Source of the DNA: Cordilura impudica
Lineage: Eukaryota > Arthropoda > Insecta > Diptera > Scathophagidae
Direction: 5' to 3'
NCBI GenBank assembly: GCA_963682025.1
Contig: OY821518.1
Span: 36,107,059 to 36,171,058, forward strand
Length of the DNA: 64,000 nucleotides
This document shows positions 35,488 to 47,954 of this stretch, piece by piece (the first letter of the stretch is position 1; each line of letters begins with the position of its first letter). The position numbers and the translations under genes are program-made. The notes below the pieces were generated by a model. The model saw only the letters and a list, made by a program, of their open reading frames with translations. It had not been told where the DNA came from and made no database searches.

Positions 35488-36766
35488 TCTATAATATTAA
35501 TAGGCAAGGCGATTTCTTGTGACCGATGTTACTTCGTCAATTCTACTCCAACTTTGACTAAACATACCTCATTGGAAAGGTATTTCTTTTTAGCTGTCCA
35601 CCAGAATAACCGATTTTTATATTTTTGCATTTTTTTTGGAGTAAAATGCATTTAAATTTTCTACTAACACATACATAAAATTATAAAATGCTGCGTTTGT
35701 GTTTATTATAGTTGTTAATGTATTCGCGAAAAGCCCTGTGTTGAATCGAAAAATAATTTTGGCTATAATAGGCAATGTGTTTTCTTGTGACCGATGTAAC
35801 TTTGTCAGTTTTAGCCCAACTTTGACCAAACATACCACATTGGAAAGGTATTTCTTTTTAGCTATCCACCAAATTATCAGGTTTTTATATTTTTGCATTT
35901 TTTACAGTAAAATGTACTTAAATTATCTACTAACACATACATAAAATTATAAAATGCTGTATGTGGGTTTACTATTTTTTTTATGTGTTTGCAAAAAGCC
36001 CTGTGTAGAATTGCAAAATTATTTTGGCTATAAATTAATTAATAGCCAACGCAATTTCTTGTGACCGATGTTACTTCGTCAATTTTACCCCAACTTTGAC
36101 CAAACATACCTCATTGGAAAGGTATTTCTTTTTAGCTGTCCACCAGATAAACCGATTTTTATATTTTTGCATTTTTTGCAGTAAAATGCATTTACATTGT
36201 CTACTAACACATACATAAAATTATAAAATGCTGCATGTGGGTTTACTAAATTTTTATATGTGTTTGCAAAAAGCCCTGTGTTAAATTGAAAAATAATTTT
36301 GGCTATAAACCAATCAATGCAATTTCTTGTGATCGATTTAACTTTGTCAGCTTTACCCCAACTTTGACCAAACATAGCTCATGTGAAAGGTATTTCTTTC
36401 TAGCTGTCCACCAAATTAACAGATTTTAAAATTTTGGCTTTTTTTTTTGAACTACAATGCATTTAAAATTGTTACTAACTCATACATAAAATTATACAAT
36501 GCTGCGTGTGGGTTTATTAAATTTTTTTAATGTGTTTGCAAAAAGGCCTGTGTTGAATTGAAAAATAATTTCAGGCATAAACCAATAACGAGAATAGCGT
36601 AATCGCATTTCATTATAATTGAATATCACACGCCCTGTGTTGAATTGCGAATTGTCTAAAATTGGCATACCTTTAGGTGGCATAAAAAATTTAAAGATAA
36701 AAATTGAATGAAAAAATAAAATTTCATAGAATTTGCACTCATATTTCGAGGGCTGGGCTCTGCTAC
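35488..36766 (+). mobile_element. Family A element with four ~270-bp internal repeats
   Basis: Starts TCTATAATATTAATAGGC and ends GGGCTGGGCTCTGCTAC (CTAG mutated). The interior is repeated four times; TTCTTGTGACCGATG-type anchors lie at 35514, 35782, 36056 and 36324, giving periods of 268, 274 and 268 bp. Each unit holds CCAACTTTGACC, AAAGGTATTTCTTTTTAGC, ACTAACACATACATAAAATT and GCCCTGTGTTGAATTG. Other copies have one unit. Confidence 0.88.
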
Positions 36767-38094
36767 TATTCATGATTGAGTTACAAATTAGCCAAGGTCA
36801 CAAAAAAAACGTGCTAAGGTTTTTGCTTTATTTAAAGTTGAAATATTTGTAATTCTATTTTTGAAATATTGCATACTTTGTTGTCTAAGTGCATTCCGGG
36901 AAGATGTTTTATATCGAGATAAATTGTTCTTACTCAGAATGATGATTTTTGCGAATTATGGGTATACAAAAACTACAGAAAACTAGCAAGAAAATTATAG
37001 TCGGACTAGGCCGACTATACGATATTATTTATCAAGAATTTAGGGAGAGAATTTTAGGACTAACCATACTCGGTAAGGTAATTATTGAACATGGAAAATT
37101 ATCATAAACGTTATTTTAGCTAGACTAAAAATTTCTCTGTAATGTGATTAAGTACATCTCGAATAAAATTAGGCAACGAGGTTCAAATAAGGCACAATGT
37201 GATTATACTCTTTGACTTCACTTTAATGTGTCAAAATCTTAAATATACGTAGCTCAATATTGAAAATCAGATTTATATCTGGACCATACATATATGCCCA
37301 TGTCCTATGCACTCAATGTACATTTGTTTTTCTAAAAGTAGTTAGACACAGGCATTGTATTCTCATACAAACACACAGCACTCAGCACTAAGCAATACAA
37401 AATACACGAACAAATTTGTCTTTTTCATTTTTGGTGTTGTTTTTTCTTGCTTATAACGAAGAGCAAAGCAAGAACACTTTCGAATGCTTTGTTGGTACAC
37501 ATTACCGAGATATTCAATGTAGATTTTGTTGTTGTCTTATTTATGATTCCATTTAAAAAATAGTTTGCAGATGTGAATTAAAAATCGCTTGGAAAAATCA
37601 GTGTAAGTCTTAAGTTTATAATTCAAATTATTTATTTACAAAATGTGGTACATGAATTCATACGAGAAAAGGGAAAGTGATTTTTTTTTTTTCATTTATA
37701 ACTTTAAGGCTGAAGCAGAATACTTGATATGCTTTCAAATTATATATTGAAGAGAATTTTAAGGCATATAATTTCAAATAAATTTTCTTCTTTTTTTCAG
37801 TGTACATGAAAATATGAAAAAATATAGTTTTCTTTATGTGTGTTAGTGTTTGCACTTTCAAAAGAAACTTCTGCGCATCCCTGATATAGACTAGGACAAA
37901 GAATACTCAGTATGTTTTTGGATTTATGATTTAAGCATGGTAAATAATAGAGATATAAATCAAATTTGAGCAAGATATATTTGGATCGTAGGGTATTTAA
38001 AAACGAACTCAGTCGCGAGTTCATGTTTAGTATTTTTGATACATAAAAATCTTACACTGTGTGGTAAAACCATAATGAGGCTGCGACACATAAT
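36767..38094. other. No gene seen
   Basis: AT-rich. A short family B start-like motif (ATTATAGTCGGACTAGGCCG, about 36995-37015) may be a fragment. No convincing coding sequence. Confidence 0.5.
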
Positions 38095-38290
38095 TTTGTT
38101 AACTAAATTTCAAGCGAAGCATTTCCAGAAAGCTTATTTATATGGGACTCGATATCGTGAAATGAGCTCGATATCATGAAATGAGCTGAAGAGAACTTGG
38201 ACCCTGTTTTTTTGACAATGTTAATGCGGACACGATCTAGAGCAGACAGATGGACGGACGGACTATTATCGGTAAATCGACTTACAAAAT
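38095..38290 (+). mobile_element. Family B fragment with GGAC microsatellite
   Basis: Contains AGACAGATGGACGGACGGAC (about 38246-38265) followed by ATTATCGGTAAATCGACTTA, the family order. TATCGTGAAATGAGCTCGA is duplicated just upstream. Confidence 0.6.
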
Positions 38291-39039
38291 TATTATTTCA
38301 CGTTAAGTTAGATATTAGATATAAATTGGTTTTGGGGTTTTATGATGTGGAATAATTTTTTTGTTCTTTCTAAACCAACCTCGTTGATTTATTTCCAATA
38401 TAATAATTTTTTGATACACGGTGGAACATTTACGGTGTTATTATCTGGATGGTCAGAAATTCCAATTCAGTATGAAAGTACTTGGCCAGTATAGTAAAAT
38501 CTCCAAGGGGTTTGTCGCCATCAGCTATTACTCAAGGGGCATTTCTCATTCTTCAGCAAAACTGTAGCTACAGCCTTAACAAATAATAATTGTTATTGTA
38601 TTCCATATAAAATGGAAAAAAACTTCTGGTGTATATTTGGTTTAATATTAAAAATATCACTCATAGGTATACGCTCTGAATGTGTTACGCTATTCAAAAA
38701 AAAAAATTATATCAACTAGGGAAAAATGGAAATTTTTGAAGATGTCAAAACTATGCCAATTTAACTTGCTGAAGCTATTTGCTGAAGAATGATATGACAG
38801 ATTATCAACGGTTCTTCAGTTATAGTTGAAAAACTAAGTAAACAAACATAAAGGTAAGGAAAAACTATAAAAGGTTGTAACTAAAAAACTTGGCCCGGGA
38901 AAGCCAAACTCTTTGAAGATTTTACTATAGTGGTCAAGTACTTTCATTCTAACTTGGAAATTCCCAACTCATTTAAATGAATCAACTCATTTTATCTCTG
39001 GTATATACAGAAATTGTAGCCCCCTCTGTAGGATAATTG
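38291..39039. other. Possible foldback remnant; no gene
   Basis: Two related inverted stretches: TATAGTAAAATCTCCAAGGG..CAGCTATTACTC (about 38490-38530) and GAAGATTTTACTATAGTGGT (about 38917-38935), with CTTGGCCAGTATAG and TGGTCAAGTACTTTCATTCT beside them. They suggest a decayed palindromic element of about 480 bp. Confidence 0.4.
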
Positions 39040-39255
39040 GACGTCGTAGTGATTCCCGATCTTCACTTAAATCTGTCCAACAGATTTTTTCAAATTTGGT
39101 TTGTATATGTTTTTGAAACCATTTTTCGACCTAGTCCCCATATAAATATAGCATCTGATATGAACTTGTTCATATCCGAAGGCAAAAAAATATATAACAC
39201 TGTCACTCAAGTTTGGCTCATGCTTATTTTCTATATGTGTTTAGTTGGACGGAAG
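39040..39255 (-). mobile_element. Family B fragment, minus orientation
   Basis: Contains CGATCTTCACTTAAATCTGT, TTTTTCGACCTAGTCCCCAT and CTATATGTGTTTAGTTGGAC, complementary to the body of 41904..42670. Both ends are missing. Confidence 0.75.
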
Positions 39256-39666
39256 TGGGTGTCGAATAGTCGCTCAAGACCGACTGTAATTTTCTTGTTT
39301 TTTAATTGTTTTATGACTTTAATAAAAATGGTAATTCCAGGAACATTAATCTCAATTAAGTTATTGAAACAATTAATTAATGTTTCTATTAATGTTTCTA
39401 TTAATTGTAACCTAAATAGAAATTCATATTTATTTGAGGCACAAAAGATTTATTTGAAATTAATTTGTCTTAATAGTTCTTTAAATATTTGGTATAATAT
39501 TGTGAATTGAGAACTTATATCTTTTCGATCTGGCAAGCTTATAGAGCTGCGTCTTTTAAAGGATCGCCAAATTGTTACAATTTTGCTGCCTCTACGACGC
39601 ACTATTTGTACTGAAAAGCTGGCAATAAATAAACGGGTCTTCCGATCCGCGTAAATATGTGTACTA
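39256..39666. other. No gene seen
   Basis: Left shoulder of the following foldback element may begin in this stretch (around 39530). Three TTAATGTTTCTAT direct repeats lie near 39377-39405. No coding sequence. Confidence 0.45.
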
Positions 39667-40612
39667 TTAAGTTTTCGGGATCGTTGATTTCCAATCTGAA
39701 GATAAAATTTCAAAAATCAAAATGGCGGACACAAACTGGCGGACCATATTTTTTTAACTAAGCGTATTTGCACTAAATTTTATCTCAAGGTTTTTCGGAG
39801 TCGCTGATCTCAAATGTGAAGTCAACATTTCAAAACTCAAAATGGCAGAACATTTACACCAAACTGATTTGATATCTTAGGTCCAAATTTGTGTCACTGT
39901 GAATTTTTTGTGTTTCATATTGTAGCTATCTCGTCGTTCGTAAGTTATTGTGTTCTATATGCTTTTTTTTGATTAATCCATGTTTAAGTTCTAATAGTTC
40001 TTACTCCTAAAGGCGTTTTCAAAGAGGAAATTTTTTTAAACAAAAAAAAAAATTACAAACTATAGTACTTTCCTTGGTAGGAAGGTCGCAACAATTTTAT
40101 CGGTTCAGTTTTTTTTTTAATAAGCAACTAAACTTTAGCAACTAAACTTTAACAAAAAGCATATAGAACACAATAATTTACGAACGACGACCTGTTGCAA
40201 TGTGTTGTTAATGAACCAATACTAATATACTGAGCATACAAAGAGTTTCATAAAAGTTTAACATGACATTTTGGTTGAATCTTTTTATAAGAAGCATTTA
40301 GTTTTCCGATTTCATTTCGTTTCATTAATTTGTATTTAATCTAAATTTACTATGGAGCTGCGTTTAACAAGTAGGCATACCTAAGACAATTTATATATTG
40401 AAATAAAATGTTAAAATCGTTGTTTGCCATTTTGTATCCGCTATTTTAATTTTTGAAATTTTGACTTCAGATTCCAGATCAGCGACCTCGAAACCCCTTA
40501 AGACAAAGTTTGGTGTGAATGCGCTTAGTTTTAAGAAAGAGGTCCGCCATTTTCATTTTTGAAATTTTGACTTCTGTTCTGAAACCAGCGACGTCCAAAA
40601 CCATATTATTAA
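39667..40612. mobile_element. Large foldback (palindromic) MITE
   Basis: Arms of about 195 bp, 39667-39861 and 40415-40612, are inverted copies. Each carries two units of a direct repeat with AAATTTCAAAA..AAAATGGCGGAC and GTCGCTGATCT. Nearer the centre a second pair, TCGTAAGTTATTGTGTTCTA (about 39938) and its inverse TAGAACACAATAATTTACGA (about 40165), is nearly perfect. No coding sequence and no target duplication could be fixed. Confidence 0.8.
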
Positions 40613-41635
40613 CTTTCCGACCAATACCATAACACGTTCAATTTTTATTAGCTTTTTGCCTTGCAAAAACCCGTTTTTTCGAAGTCCTCGAAAACCTGCG
40701 AAATTATGTTATAATATACTATATCTAAAACTACAAACTGTATCCATATCTTAATGTGGCCAAACGGGGCTCATAAACAAAGCTTCCAATATACAGGCAT
40801 ATTTTTTTTAACTTCCCAATTTTTAGGTGCTCCTAAAAAACCGGAATTAAACTTAAGTAAGGGGTACAAAACGAAGCTTTTAGTTGACTTAAACGTAACT
40901 TGTGAATCAGTAAAATAACACACTAAATATAGCTTTTATCTTGAAGCGTTTAGTGCACTCTCAAAGAGCGTAAACATTGCCCTTTTTCGATTCATCAAAA
41001 TTTACTATATTGTTATTTTATCGTTAGAACATGATTCAGTGGTCAGTTTACTATGCGATTAAAATTATTTCATGGGCTAAAACGCAATTTAAAATTTCGA
41101 TTTTTTGCCAGCTTTTGAGTACGAATACCCCTTAGTGCGACGCTTTTCAACATGAATATCCAATAAATTTGTTTTCTATTGAAAAACATTCGAGTGATTC
41201 TTCGAGTAGTTTTCAATTGCTGTGAATATATGTATGTTCGAATCATTTTTTAAATTCTCAATAAATTTTTTTTCTCTTGAAAAATTTGAATGATTTTTTT
41301 TTTTAAATTTGTAATTATTCGCTAATACGAAAATTTTTGCAAATGTGATTTTTAATATTGAAGAATATGTAAGCAATTAAAAAATTAAAAACAAAAATTT
41401 TTAATATTTTTCTACTATAAAATTAAATTCTAAAAATAAGAATATACCATTTTCTAATTAACGTTTATACTTTGTGAAGAATTAGATATGTAATTTATAG
41501 CTGTATGAAAGAAACTATGAGTTTCTAGTTGAATTACCGTACTTTTTATAAAATGGTTCCGTTTTGTATGCTTAAACTAAAAATATATGTAAAGTGTTAC
41601 ACATTCATCGAACTAACGAATCACGTTATTAAGAA
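40613..41635. other. No gene seen
   Basis: AT-rich unique-looking sequence without recognisable repeats or frames. Confidence 0.5.
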
Positions 41636-42762
41636 CCTATAACATTAAAAGGCTAAGTGATTTCTTGTTACCGATGTTTTGTTCTACCGTTTTATCCCGA
41701 TGTGTGCCCAACGTATATTATTTGAGAGGTATTTCTTTTTAGCTGTTCACTAGATTTACAGACTTTTAAATTTTTTATTGTATTTTAAGTAAATTGCATT
41801 TAAAGTTGCTGATACCACATACATAAAATTACACGTATGCTATGTGTGTGTTTATTAAATTTGTTAATGTGTTTGTTAATGAGTTTGTTATCTTCATTCA
41901 CAATAACAAGTATGAAAATTATAGTCGTTCTAGACCGACTATACGATACCCTATACCATGCGTTTAGAGACCTCTTAGGACCAACTAATTGGATATAGAA
42001 AATAAGCATAAGCCAAATTTGAGTGGCATTTTTATTAATTTTTTTGGCTGCAGATATGAAAAAGTTCATATCGGATGCTATATTTATATGAGGACTAGGT
42101 CCAAAAATGGACCGATCCTGACCATGGTTGGTAAAGTCTCTTGTATTTTGCAAAAATATATACAAACAAAATTTGAGATGAATCAGTGCAATATTTTTGT
42201 TTTTTTTATAGATTTAAGTGAAAATCGGGATCGTTTTTGGACTACTCATTAATGGATGTAGTCATCACATGCAAGATCTATACGACTTGATTAAGATCTA
42301 TACGACAATTTGGATCTTATGGCAATTTATTTCTATTTCATAGGGGTCATTTGTATGGGGGCTAGGTCTGAACATTGACCGATTCTCACCAATTTCAATA
42401 GCATTCATCGCACGGCCAACGAAAGCTTATATATCAAATTTCGTCAAAATATATTCATATTTGCGACCTGCAGTTTGATTACAAGGTTTACATGGACACA
42501 CGGACGGACGGACGGACGGACGGACGGCCGGTCATCGTTAAATCGACTCAGAAAGTGTTCTGATTCGATCGGTATAATAAAAGATGGGTCTTGGTCAAAT
42601 ATTTTTGGTAGTTACAAACAGCAGCACAAAGTCATTATACCCAAACCACATAGTGGTATAGGGTATAAAAACCAAAAAAATTTTTGGTTTGTGAATTAGC
42701 TAAGTTGAGAAATAAGATTGCCTAAACATTCCGCTCGAATTTCGTGCGCTGGAATCTGCTAG
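41636..42762 (+). mobile_element. Family A element interrupted by a family B element
   Basis: Degenerate 5' end CCTATAACATTAAAAGGC (TC changed to CC), body motif AGGTATTTCTTTTTAGCTG, and 3' end CTCGAATTTCGTGCGCTGG..TCTGCTAG|T. A 767-bp family B element is inserted in the middle. Without it, the copy would be about 360 bp, like 47091..47436, and the flanks ATAAC and ACCAAAAAAAT match that copy across the junction. Confidence 0.8.
41904..42670 (+). mobile_element. Family B (mini-me-like) element, best full-length copy
   Basis: Starts AAGTATGAAAATTATAGTC and ends GTGGTATAGGGTATAAAA. Subterminal inverted motifs ATACCCTATACCA and TGGTATAGGGTAT. A (GGAC)n run at about 42498-42525 is followed by CGTTAAATCGACTCAGAAAG and GATCGGTATAATAAAAGATG. 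Non-coding. Structure resembles dipteran mini-me/DINE-1 repeats with a GTCY microsatellite. Confidence 0.85.
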
Positions 42763-43779
42763 TTAAGATTAATGTAGACCGTTTTCCTTGAAAATTTATT
42801 TTAAGACTATATATTTTTAATATTTTATTAAAAAGAAAAGACTTAATAGACACTTAGCTATATCTAGTGAATAGTCAGAGCCATGTTTAACCATACGACC
42901 TCCAAAGAATTCAACTTATTTAATATTTCATCTTGGTGAATAGTAAAATAGTATTCGAAATGCTTGATCAACACATATACTATTTTTTGGACCAGGTCCT
43001 ACGTTCATCTGATAACTTCAGTCCAACAATTATTGTGCGGGCATTCTTAAGAATTTAAATTAATGATTTCGATATATTTTCAATAGAAATTGTTTCTCAA
43101 TCAATTTCTAAATTTCTAAGAGGAATTATACAAAATAGTTCCAGATTGCCATGTTTTTAATTGATTATTACGAGCAGATCATGACCTATAGAATAAGACA
43201 ATATGATCATGGCTGGTCTTCACACATATTTCGTCCCTTTTAACATATTATTTTAAAAAAAAGTCCGATTTAAAACTGAGCTATAGGTCTTTATTCACAT
43301 AATCTTTGCAAAATTTTCTTATCATTATTGTGCCTTCTCTTAAAAAAAAAAAAAAAATCATGTTTAACCTTATGTATTCATTCAAACGTATGTACAGAGT
43401 TGTGCATGTGCATGTTATCAGGGCCATACAATGTTGCAAAGGGCCTCAGGGGGCCCCTGAGCAAAATTAATTTGCTGAAACTGTTAATTAAATACATATT
43501 GTTTGCATGCGACCTTTTCAAATTATTAATAAGTAATAAAATACAAATTAATCAATTCCTTATCTTAAAGAAAAATAAATACCTGCAATTTTGCAAACAG
43601 ATGTACTTACATAAAACTGTTTATACCGTGTAACATTAGTAATAAGAAAATACTTATAGGATTATCAAATCGTTTGTGAAACAATATTAAATGGCTTTTA
43701 GAAATTAAATATAACAGATATTTTCTAAATTATGATACAATAATCAGGCGAGATATCGCAATATGTTTTTCTGTTTAGT
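42763..43779. other. No gene seen
   Basis: AT-rich, with a short palindromic GC-rich spot GGGCCTCAGGGGGCCCCTGA near 43440. Frames are short and without motifs. Confidence 0.5.
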
Positions 43780-44345
43780 AATAAAAAATATAAATGGAAA
43801 AAAAAATTTTTTTAGAATGCCTGTCCGATAAAAAAAATAAAAATTTTTCCAAAATTAAATTTTTTACAAAAAATAACCGATTTTAACCAAAACTAGTTAA
43901 AAAAAGTTATATTTAAAAATTTTAAAAATTAATAAAAAAAATATATATGACAAAATTTAAAATAAAATTTTAAAAAAAATTTCATAAAATTTTTTGTTTT
44001 AGCCCAAAAATAATTAAAAAAATGTTTTTGACAAAAAATTAGAAAAATATGGCTTTAAAAATTATAAAAAAAAAAAAAATAAAATAAACGCAAAATTTTT
44101 ATTTAATACAATTATTTTTTTTTACTAAAAACAAATTTAAGAAAAAAGAGTTTGACAAAAAGTTTGATAGTTTTTTAAAATAAAAAATGAAAAAATTGAA
44201 AAGCTCTCATACAAGATATTTGATATTATTAAACAAGAAGTTTAAAAAATTTAATTAAAAAAAATTAGTACTCTAAAAATTTGTTTTGTCAGAAATTCGA
44301 TTATTTTTTTTTCGACAAAAAAATTTTTTTCTATAAGTTTTCTGA
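43780..44345. repeat. A/T low-complexity tract (AAAATTTT-like)
   Basis: About 560 bp almost entirely A and T with many AAAAATTT runs and no fixed period. It could be a fully decayed member of the GCGAAAAAAATTTT class, but the GCG marker is missing. Confidence 0.6.
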
Positions 44346-45319
44346 AGCAATTTATTTGTAGGGTATTACATGAATCGACTTAAATCATTACTTAATTGAC
44401 TTTCGGTTGATTACTTAATTACATTTAATACAAAAAGTATTAATAATTACTTAGTAACATTTTAATTAGCAAACACATTTGAAATTTTAAGATACGTCCG
44501 ATTTGTTTCTAGAATGCTAAATTCAAGCTGATACTTTGTTAACAAAGAACTTCTCTTACTTTTTAATAATCAAATATCGGTGTAAATTTTAACAACCGAA
44601 TTTTGTCATTAAAAAGGAAGCCCGCTTCGGTTAACATTTTTTATATATTTTTTTTTTTTTCAGTCAGTTTAATTTCCATTCAAAGCCACTTTTGAAAATC
44701 GCTAAGAAGAGGATTTCTCTTATTCCAAAAATTAATAAATTAATTATTAAATGCCAGCATACCAAAATTTAAATTTGTAGTTTATTAGCCATTGGCAACA
44801 ATCACCCATATTTTCAAATTAGGCCCAACTTTGACCGAGTTATGGCCCTAGAACTAAACTTATGCGTGAAGATAATTCGCATTTCATTAATAATTTTCAT
44901 ATGAAGAAAAAATTGAAATAAAAGGAATCGATTAAAAAGACTTTAGACTTTTATAAAAAGATTTATTAACACTAAATTTTCCAAGATGATTTAAATAAAT
45001 GAGACTGACAATGCCAAAGCGAGAACTATGTAATCAGAGCGACTGATTTGATTTTTAGTGCGTTGACATTATGGCAACGCTCGGTGTGTAAAATCGTAAA
45101 TAAAACAAAGCTCTGATTTATATATAGTTTTTTCTTTTTGAGATTTTAAAACGTCAGTAGACAATTTCTTTTACTAAAACATACGACGGGAAGTTTGGTT
45201 TCCCAATGAAAAATAGAAAAAAAAAAAAAATACATATTAACAAAAAATTCAAAAAAAAAAATATAAAATAAAAAAAAAAAAAAATACAAAAATATGTGAC
45301 TTTTACATAAAAATTCTTA
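44346..45319. other. No gene seen
   Basis: AT-rich with A-runs at 45217-45231 and 45252-45285. No supported feature. Confidence 0.5.
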
Positions 45320-45945
45320 CAAAAAATTATAGTCGATTTATAGCGACTATGTGATACCCTATACCCTGCGTTTAGAGAGCCTGCCGCTTACGTCCAACTA
45401 ATTGGATATGGAAAATAAGCATAAACTAAATTTGAGTGGCATTGTTGTAAATTTTCATACCGTATGTTATATTTATATGGGAACTAATGACCACCATATT
45501 TCATATAATAATTGTTAAAATCATTTTGCAAAAAAAAAAAAATAAAATGCGAACAAAATCTGAGACAAATCTGTGCAATATTTTTGTTTTTTAATAGATT
45601 TAAATGGAGATCGGAAATCAGCTTCATATGGGGTCTATGACTAGGCATTGTTGTATAGGGTTTATTTTTGAACTACTGATAAATAAGTAAAAAAAAAACC
45701 TAACTTAACCGAGATCTATGATAATTTGGATATTATAACAATTTAAGTCGATCATTGGGGAATAGGTCTGAAATTGAACAGATTTTCAAGAATTTCAATA
45801 GCATACAACCTATGGGCGATAAAAGCTTTTACACTTAATTTCATCAAACTATATGAATAGTTGCGACCTGTAGTTTTATTACAAGATACAGATGGACTCA
45901 AAAACGAACAGGCGGAGGGACATCGCTAAATCGACTCAGAAAGTA
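45320..45945 (+). mobile_element. Family B element truncated by a mariner-type element
   Basis: Has the family start motif AAAAATTATAGTCG, then GATACCCTATACCCTGCG, the body, a degraded GGACxGAC zone (GGCGGAGGGACATCGC) and AAATCGACTCAGAAAGTAAT. It stops there, where the mariner-type copy 2 begins, and its 3' end is not found beyond that element. Confidence 0.78.
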
Positions 45946-47085
45946 ATTCTGTTCGCCAAATAACTTTTTTTTTTTGGAAATGCTATAAAAAAAACTACTG
46001 AATAGTATCTCAAATATCTTTTTATTTGAAAGTATAATCCTTCCGGTTAATAATGGAAAATAATTTCATTTAAATGGCTGCCTCGGCTGGCCATGCAGTA
46101 GCCTACACGATCGGTCCAATTTTTAAGCACATTATCGATTGTGTGCAGCTGTATTTCACCAATGGCTTCACGAATATTGTTCTTTAAAGCGTCAATTGTC
46201 TCTGGCTTGTTGAGGGCACCCCACAAATAATAGTCCAACGGTGTCAAATTATCAGCTCTGCGGCTGATAATGGGATCTTCAAAAACAGGGCGCAAAACAT
46301 CGAGTGTAGCTTCGGCTATGTGGCACGTAGCGCCGTCCTGTTGAAACCAAATGTTGCCAATATCCTCCTCTTCAATTTTTGTGAACAAAAATTCTTTCAA
46401 AATGGCCCGATTACGATCGTCATTGACTATAACGGCCACTCCTTGCTCATTTTCGAAGAAAAATGGCCCAATTATGCCTCTGGACCAAAATCCGCACCAA
46501 ACAGTGACTCGTTTTGGGTGTATCGGCTTTTCAATGTATGCGTGCGGGTTTTCTGTGCCCCAAATGCGACAAGTTTGCTTGTTTCCATACCCACCAATAT
46601 CAAAATGAGCTTCATCTGCAAAGATGATTTTTTTTGGCAAAATCGGCATCTTCTGTAAGTCGATCGCAGGCCCACTTAGCGAAGCGAAAACGCAATGGAT
46701 GGTCAATGTTCAATTCTTGAGAACGACGGTGAATTGATGTTGATGGCGCTTCACGTACACTTTCTGCCACAGCAGCAATATTCTCGGGTGCACGCACTGT
46801 TTTTGGCTTTTCACGCTTTGGTTTATCGATGACGATGCCAGTTTCTTTCACTTTTCTTTCACAAGATAACGAACATGCGGAGCTGACGGTGCTTCTCTTC
46901 TTCCAAAATCCGTACGCAATTTTCGCACACATTCTGCAACATTACCATGATTTTCAAAGTAATGTCGCAATATTTCCCAGCGTTGCTCAAGCGTATAATT
47001 ATCTGTCAAATCAGACATGAGCTAAGTGTTACCATTCACGAAATAGGCACTAGTTGAAAAAAAAAACTTTAGATGGCGGACCCTT
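45946..47085 (-). mobile_element. Mariner-type element, copy 2
   Basis: Right end, read on the minus strand, is TA-AAGGGTCCGCCATCTAAAG, equal in form to copy 1. The left end reads TTCGCCAAATAAC and has lost or altered the first bases. TA follows at 47086-47087. It is about 1140 bp and carries a broken transposase gene. Copy 1 is at 15775..16865. Confidence 0.85.
46047..47018 (-). pseudogene. Mariner-type transposase, broken, copy 2
   Basis: Begins at 47018 (MSDLTDNYTLEQRWEIL), with the helix-turn-helix region HYFENHGNVAECVRK. A frameshift follows near VRYLVKEK, and KPKREKPKTVRAPEN then continues in another frame. The longest frame, 46047..46706, holds the D1 block FADEAHFDIGGYGNK and the D2 block FQQDGATCHIAEATL, and ends RVGYCMASRGSHLNEIIFHY. 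Next to RRAD the segment VVWPPRSC seen in copy 1 is missing, removing the third acidic position, and a second small deletion follows LDYYLWGA. Compared with copy 1, spacing to the third acidic residue in an intact relative would be about 37. Confidence 0.88.
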
Positions 47086-47090
47086 TATAA

Positions 47091-47436
47091 TTTATAATAT
47101 TAATAGGCTAGCCAATTTCTTGTGACCGATATTTTGTTCTACCATTTTATACCGATTTCAACAAAACGTATATTTTTGGAAAGGTATTTCTTTTGAGCTG
47201 TTCACCAGACTTACAGATTTTTAAATTTTTGCCTTTTTTGAAAAAAAAACTGCCTTTAAAGTTGCTGCACTGCTATGTGTGTGTTTATTAAATTTGTTTT
47301 TATGTTTGTTAATGAGTTTGTTTTCTTCGTTAACAATAATAATAATAAACCAAAAAAATGGTTTGTGAATTGGCTAAGTTGAAAAATAAAGTTGCCTAGA
47401 AATTGCTCTCGTAGTTCGGGCGCTCGTATCTGCTAG
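47091..47436 (+). mobile_element. Family A Helitron-like element
   Basis: Begins TTTATAATATTAATAGGC (TC changed to TT) directly after the mariner-type copy, and ends GCGCTCGTATCTGCTAG|T. Body motif AAAGGTATTTCTTTTGAGC. Length 346 bp. Confidence 0.8.
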
Positions 47437-47954
47437 TATGGTATAAATAGACTAATATTCCCTTTTTGTATTATTATTTAAAATCAACAAACAAAATAAG
47501 GTTTTTTGAACATATTTTCAGCTATATTAAACTACGAGATATTGAAATATTTCGGACCTTTAGAACATGTTGCAGTTCCCCGAATATGGTGGCACGAAAT
47601 ATGAGAAATTCATTAAATGAAACAACAATGAAGTGATCTAGAAGAATTAAATTTTTATGGTCTCGTGGTCTTGTTTAAAAGTTATTGACATACACCCAAG
47701 GTTTATTTGCAAAAGATCAAAGTTTATTATTACATGCTACGAATTTTTAATGGAATATCTACAAAATCATATTTTTAGAATTATAAAAATTTATTTTTGC
47801 TGGTATTCCTTTCTACATTTGTGCTAAAAAATTCCAGTATATTTTTGCACTAATTTTTAATTATGTCTTCGGATTGTTATTTATAGCTGCGAAACTAATA
47901 AAAGCTCATTCACAAAATTTAGCACAAGTCTAGCAAAGACTATCAGTAACAGTA
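47437..47954. other. No gene seen
   Basis: AT-rich; no repeat boundary or coding signal. Confidence 0.5.

Noticed and set aside
43430..43460. GC-rich palindrome GGGCCTCAGGGGGCCCCTGA as a functional site
   Set aside because: Isolated, no repeat or gene context.
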